From: Pseudomonadota bacterium
Lineage (GTDB): Bacteria > Pseudomonadota > Gammaproteobacteria > Burkholderiales > Burkholderiaceae_B
Length of the DNA: 64,000 bases
Reading direction: 5' to 3'
Assembly (NCBI GenBank): GCA_023439305.1
Contig: JAEXOO010000029.1
Span: 124,001 to 188,000 of the forward strand
The notes under the pieces are model-generated. The model saw only the letters and a program-made list of their open reading frames with translations. It searched no databases and had not been told where the DNA came from. How positions within the stretch are numbered: the first letter of the stretch is position 1; each line of letters starts with the position of its first letter. This document shows, piece after piece, positions 60,866 to 64,000 of this stretch. The position numbers were made by a program, and so were the translations under genes.

Positions 60866-62005
60866 TCAGGGTAATTGAGCCAGGCAAGTGCGGCTGACGC
60901 GCGACAGACTGCGTGTGCCGGTCAGAGTCATGGCCACGCGCAGTTCTTTCTCCATCAGCTCCAATAGTTGCGAGACGCCGGCGCCGCCAGCCGCCGCCAG
61001 CGCGTAGACGAAGGGGCGGCCTATCAACACGCTCTTGGCCCCCAGCGCCAGCATGCGCAGCACATCCAGACCATTGCGCACGCCTGAATCCGCCAGGATG
61101 GTCAGATCCTCCTGCACCGTATCGGCGATGGCGGGCAGGGCGCGCGCCGATGAAAGCACACCGTCGAGCTGACGGCCGCCGTGGTTGGACACTACGATGC
61201 CGTCGGCGCCGAAACGCACTGCTTCCCGGGCGTCTTCCGGATCCAATATGCCTTTGATGACCATGGCACCGGGCCAGAAGTCGCGTATCCATTGCAGATC
61301 CTTCCAGGAAATGGAGGGATCAAAATTGGCGCCCAGCCAGCCTATGTAATCTTCCAGTTGGACGGCCCGGCCCAGATAGCGCGATACATTGCCCAGATCG
61401 TGGGGGCGGCCGCGCAATCCCACGTCCAGCGACCACTGCGGGTGCAGCATGGCCTGTCCGTAGCGTCGAAGCGCAGCATGGGGGCCGCTCATGCCAGAGT
61501 GCGCATCGCGGTAGCGGGCACCCGGCACCGGCATGTCCACCGTAAATACCAGGGTGGAGCAGCCTGCCGCCAGAGCGCGTTCCAGCACGCTTTTCATGAA
61601 ACCCCGGTCGCGCAGCACATAAAGCTGGAACCACATGGGCCTGTTGATGGCGGGGGCGACTTCCTCAATAGGGCAGACCGAGACGGTGGACAAGGTGAAG
61701 GGCACGCCATGCCTGTCGGCGGCCTGGGCCGCCTGGACTTCGCCGCGCCGGGCATACATGCCTGTCAGGCCGACGGGGGCCAGCGCAACCGGCATGGAAA
61801 GTTTTTCCCCGAACAAGTCGACGCCCAGCTCCAGACTGGACATGTCGCTGAGCACGCGCTGACGCAGCGCGATGCCGGACAGGTCTTGCACATTGCGGCG
61901 CAGCGTTTCTTCCGCGTAGGCGCCGCCGTCGATGTAGTGGAACAGGAAGGGAGGCAGGCGGCGTTGCGCCTGGGCGCGGAAATCGGTCGGGGAGGAAATG
62001 ATCAT
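60866..62005 (-). CDS. lldD: L-lactate dehydrogenase (FMN, LldD family), paralog 2
   Basis: This 379-aa FMN enzyme has LPPFLFHYIDGGAYAEETL, APVGLTGMYARRGE for FMN, FTLSTVSVCPIEEVA, the catalytic His in SNHGGRQLDG and LADSGVRNGLDVLR. It oxidises L-lactate to pyruvate with electrons to quinone. It overlaps lldR by four bases and is divergent from lldP, giving a standard lactate locus. A 14-bp palindrome AGCGCTCGAGCGCT (60848-60861) lies just past the stop. Confidence 0.92.
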   Translation of the reverse strand: MIISSPTDFRAQAQRRLPPFLFHYIDGGAYAEETLRRNVQDLSGIALRQRVLSDMSSLELGVDLFGEKLSMPVALAPVGLTGMYARRGEVQAAQAADRHGVPFTLSTVSVCPIEEVAPAINRPMWFQLYVLRDRGFMKSVLERALAAGCSTLVFTVDMPVPGARYRDAHSGMSGPHAALRRYGQAMLHPQWSLDVGLRGRPHDLGNVSRYLGRAVQLEDYIGWLGANFDPSISWKDLQWIRDFWPGAMVIKGILDPEDAREAVRFGADGIVVSNHGGRQLDGVLSSARALPAIADTVQEDLTILADSGVRNGLDVLRMLALGAKSVLIGRPFVYALAAAGGAGVSQLLELMEKELRVAMTLTGTRSLSRVSRTCLAQLP

Positions 62006-62781
62006 AATTGTGAAAGATGGCTGTTGAAACGGGACACGCGTTGCTCCCGGGCGTTGTTTTCTTCCGAAAGCCGCACCTTGTCCTGCACATGGTCCAGGTG
62101 ATGGCCGATGAGTTCGCGGGCCAGGTCGGCTTCGCCTTGCAAAATCGCGTTCATTACGCCTTCGTGCTGCCGGGTCAGCAGTTCGACTTCACGCGCATTG
62201 TCGAATTCGAACATGGCGCGGCGGTTCTCCTTGACGGTGGAGAACACCAATTGGAACAGGCCGTTCATGATCTGCAGCAGCACCACGTTGTGCGAGGCCT
62301 GGGCAATGGCCAGGTGAAATTGGGCGTCGGCGCGGGCGGATAGTTCGGCATCCTGGTTTTGTTGATGGCGCACCATGACGTCAAAGCAGTGGCGGATGTG
62401 ATGCTTGTCCGCCTCGGTGGCGCGTCGGGCCGCGTGCCAGACCGTGCTGGCCTCCAGGGCGTGGCGCGCTTCCAGCACGTCGTAGCGATACAGCGGATCC
62501 TGGCTGATCAGCTCGCCCAGCGGGGCAATGCTCTGCGCCGGCCAGTTCATCAAATCAGTCTCTTGAACATAAGTGCCGCCTCCGCGCCGCGTGACCAGCA
62601 GACCCTGCGAGTTCAGGGCGCGCAGGGCTTCCCGGATAGGGACGCGCGAAACCGCCAACTGTTCGGCCAGTTGACGCTCGGAGGGGATCCGATCGCCGGG
62701 TTGCAATTGCTGTTCATTGATCAGCAAGCGTATTTTTTCGGCGACTTGATCAGAGAGGCGGGAGCTCGAAAGCGTAGTCAT
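62002..62781 (-). CDS. lldR: LldR-like FadR-type GntR regulator
   Basis: This protein of about 259 aa has a GntR winged HTH (LSDQVAEKIRLLINEQQLQPGDRIPSERQLAEQLAV split over 10-45) and an FCD effector domain with metal-binding-type residues (EARHALEAS, AHNVVLLQIM-like). It lies in an operon with lldD and diverges from lldP, with two FadR-type operators between. It should repress the locus until lactate binds. Two upstream in-frame starts (62796, 62814) are possible; 62781 is chosen because it leaves the operator untranslated. Confidence 0.88.
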   Translation of the reverse strand: MTTLSSSRLSDQVAEKIRLLINEQQLQPGDRIPSERQLAEQLAVSRVPIREALRALNSQGLLVTRRGGGTYVQETDLMNWPAQSIAPLGELISQDPLYRYDVLEARHALEASTVWHAARRATEADKHHIRHCFDVMVRHQQNQDAELSARADAQFHLAIAQASHNVVLLQIMNGLFQLVFSTVKENRRAMFEFDNAREVELLTRQHEGVMNAILQGEADLARELIGHHLDHVQDKVRLSEENNAREQRVSRFNSHLSQL

Positions 62782-62799
62782 AAAGTGTGTTTCCATCCA

Positions 62800-62816
62800 A
62801 AGTGGTATTACCACTT
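62800..62816. promoter_or_regulatory. LldR operator 1
   Basis: AAGTGGT-ATT-ACCACTT is a perfect 17-bp dyad of the GGT-N3-ACC type used by FadR-family GntR regulators such as LldR. It lies 19 bases upstream of the lldR start, suited to self-repression. Confidence 0.82.
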
Positions 62817-62883
62817 ATGGGGTTTCAGGTAATTATACGGTCAAAAGCGGCGGTTTTAATAAGGGTTATTTCTGATAATGAAA

Positions 62884-62900
62884 AAGTGGTAATACCGGTA
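62884..62900. promoter_or_regulatory. LldR operator 2
   Basis: AAGTGGT-AAT-ACCGGTA repeats the left arm and the GGT-N3-ACC centre of operator 1, with a weaker right arm. The two centres are 84 bases apart, and the lldP promoter probably lies between or beside them. Paired operators are known at the E. coli lld locus. Confidence 0.72.
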
Positions 62901-63027
62901 ATATTCTTCGACCAAAGGAATGAAGGGTTGGTTGCGCTCGTCGGACATACGGTTCCAGGCCGATGTCGAACAGGGAGCGAGCGTTGGCGGCCCAATAAAC
63001 GTGCTATCCACACGAAGGAGAAAAGGG

Positions 63028-64000
63028 ATGAGTCCTGTCTATACCCTGCTGGCCTTGGCGCCATTGTTGGTCGTGTTCCTGTTGATGGTGGTGATGGGGC
63101 GCTCGGCCAAACTGTCGATGGGGGCCGCTTATGTCGTGACGGCCGCTCTTGCATTGTTTGTCTGGGGCAGCCAGACCTCGGTGGTGGCGGCGGCCACCAT
63201 CAATGGCGTGGTCACGGCCCTGACCTTGCTGTTCATTGTATTTGGGGCCGTGCTGCTTTTGAATACGCTCAAGGTGGGTGGGGCGCTGGCCGCCATCCGC
63301 CAGGGTTTCATGGATGTGTCGCCGGATCGTCGCATACAGGTCATTATCGTCGCCTGGCTGTTCGGCTCCCTGATCGAAGGCTCGTCCGGCTTTGGCACGC
63401 CTTCGGCGGTCGGAGCCCCTTTGCTGCTGGCCCTGGGCTTTCCCGCCATGGCGGCCGTCATGGCTGTGCTGGTCATCCAGTCCACGCCGGTGTCGTTCGG
63501 TGCCGTAGGCACCCCCATGCTGGTGGGCGTGCGTTCGGGCGTGGACAACAAAGCGGATGTGGCCGCGGCCATCGCCCCCATGCAGCCCATGGAGTACCTG
63601 CAGCAGATCGTGGAAAACGTCGCCCTGCTGCATGCCTTGACTGGCTTTGTGATTCCTTTGCTGCTGTGCGGTTTGCTGACCCGCTTCTTCGGCGAGCGCC
63701 GCTCCTTCGCTGAAGGCCTGGGCGCCTGGAAGTTCGCCTTGTTTGCGGGTGTGGCTTTTACGGTGCCGTATTACCTGATCGCCGTGGTGCTGGGGCCGGA
63801 GTTTCCGTCCATGCTGGGCGCCATGGTGGGTCTGGTGATCGTCGTGACCGCGGCCCGCAAGGGCTGGTTCCTGCCCAGAACCGTCTTCGACTTCCCTGAT
63901 CGCCGTCAGTGGCCGTCCCATTGGCTGGGTACGGTCAATATGGACGATGCCGCCCAGCAAGGTTCGCGTTTTTCGGTGCTGCGGGGGTTTTCGCCCTATG
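63028..64000 (+). CDS. lldP: L-lactate permease, 5' part
   Basis: The first 324 codons of a lactate permease (LctP family) are present; the gene runs off the window. Marks are MSPVYTLLALAPLLVVFLLMVV, then INGVVTALTLLFIVFGAVLLL, WLFGSLIEGSSGFGTPSAVGAP with the family GSSGFGTP motif, and STPVSFGAVGTPMLVG. AAGGAGAAAAGGG precedes the ATG. It imports L-lactate or glycolate by proton symport for the lldD product. Confidence 0.93.
   Translation, partial: MSPVYTLLALAPLLVVFLLMVVMGRSAKLSMGAAYVVTAALALFVWGSQTSVVAAATINGVVTALTLLFIVFGAVLLLNTLKVGGALAAIRQGFMDVSPDRRIQVIIVAWLFGSLIEGSSGFGTPSAVGAPLLLALGFPAMAAVMAVLVIQSTPVSFGAVGTPMLVGVRSGVDNKADVAAAIAPMQPMEYLQQIVENVALLHALTGFVIPLLLCGLLTRFFGERRSFAEGLGAWKFALFAGVAFTVPYYLIAVVLGPEFPSMLGAMVGLVIVVTAARKGWFLPRTVFDFPDRRQWPSHWLGTVNMDDAAQQGSRFSVLRGFSPY

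Noticed and set aside
1..64000. CRISPR arrays, rRNA genes and insertion sequences
   Set aside because: No regularly spaced short repeats, no rRNA-like sequence and no transposase or flanking inverted repeats were seen.

Overview
The window comes from a GC-rich betaproteobacterial chromosome, most likely family Alcaligenaceae (Alcaligenes, Bordetella or Achromobacter relatives). The grounds are EF-P with Arg32 beside an EarP-type rhamnosyltransferase, the DUF2863 and DUF1178 families, and a TCA block of mdh / gntR-sdhCDAB-sdhE-gltA. The genus call is inference from gene content, not from a search.

Bases 1-17183 are the right-hand part of a P2-like (contractile-tail) prophage. In order come the tail operon (sheath end, tube, E/E' with a -1 frameshift site, tape measure, U, D), a leftward repressor operon with two small unknown genes, a control region with nested inverted repeats, and a rightward early operon. 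The early operon holds an RHH-like gene, an Ogr-type zinc finger, a primase-helicase, a tightly overlapped chain of small genes, and a 673-aa cytosine-C5 methyltransferase with six diverged repeats. It ends with an excisionase-like gene and a tyrosine integrase, and abuts a tRNA-Arg(ACG), the probable attachment site. The left end of the prophage lies outside the window.

Bases 17233-17517 hold two identical tRNA-Arg(ACG) genes, each with its own promoter and terminator. From there to about 33.9 kb is ordinary chromosome: an FMN hydroxy-acid dehydrogenase, a glutathionyl-hydroquinone reductase, WrbA, a thioesterase, an I78 inhibitor lipoprotein, alkyladenine glycosylase, adenine/adenosine deaminase, DUF423, CorA, an AidB-like protein, a nuclease, a four-gene peptide ABC importer and DUF1178.

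Bases 33.9-40.5 kb hold a sigma-54 activator divergent from an aldehyde dehydrogenase gene (textbook -24/-12 promoter with upstream dyads), then efp-earP and a DUF2863 gene.

Bases 40.7-55.8 kb are a central-carbon block: acnB, prpC and prpB opposite prpR (again with a sigma-54 promoter), mdh opposite a GntR/UTRA regulator, then sdhCDAB-sdhE-gltA. One 21-bp inverted repeat occurs identically upstream of acnB and between mdh and gntR, which suggests that the GntR protein controls the block.

Bases 56.3-64 kb hold a GlcG/HbpS-like gene overlapping a fused TRAP permease, its DctP receptor, a TauE/SafE exporter, and a lactate locus: lldR-lldD leftward and lldP rightward (cut by the window end), with two LldR-like operators between them.
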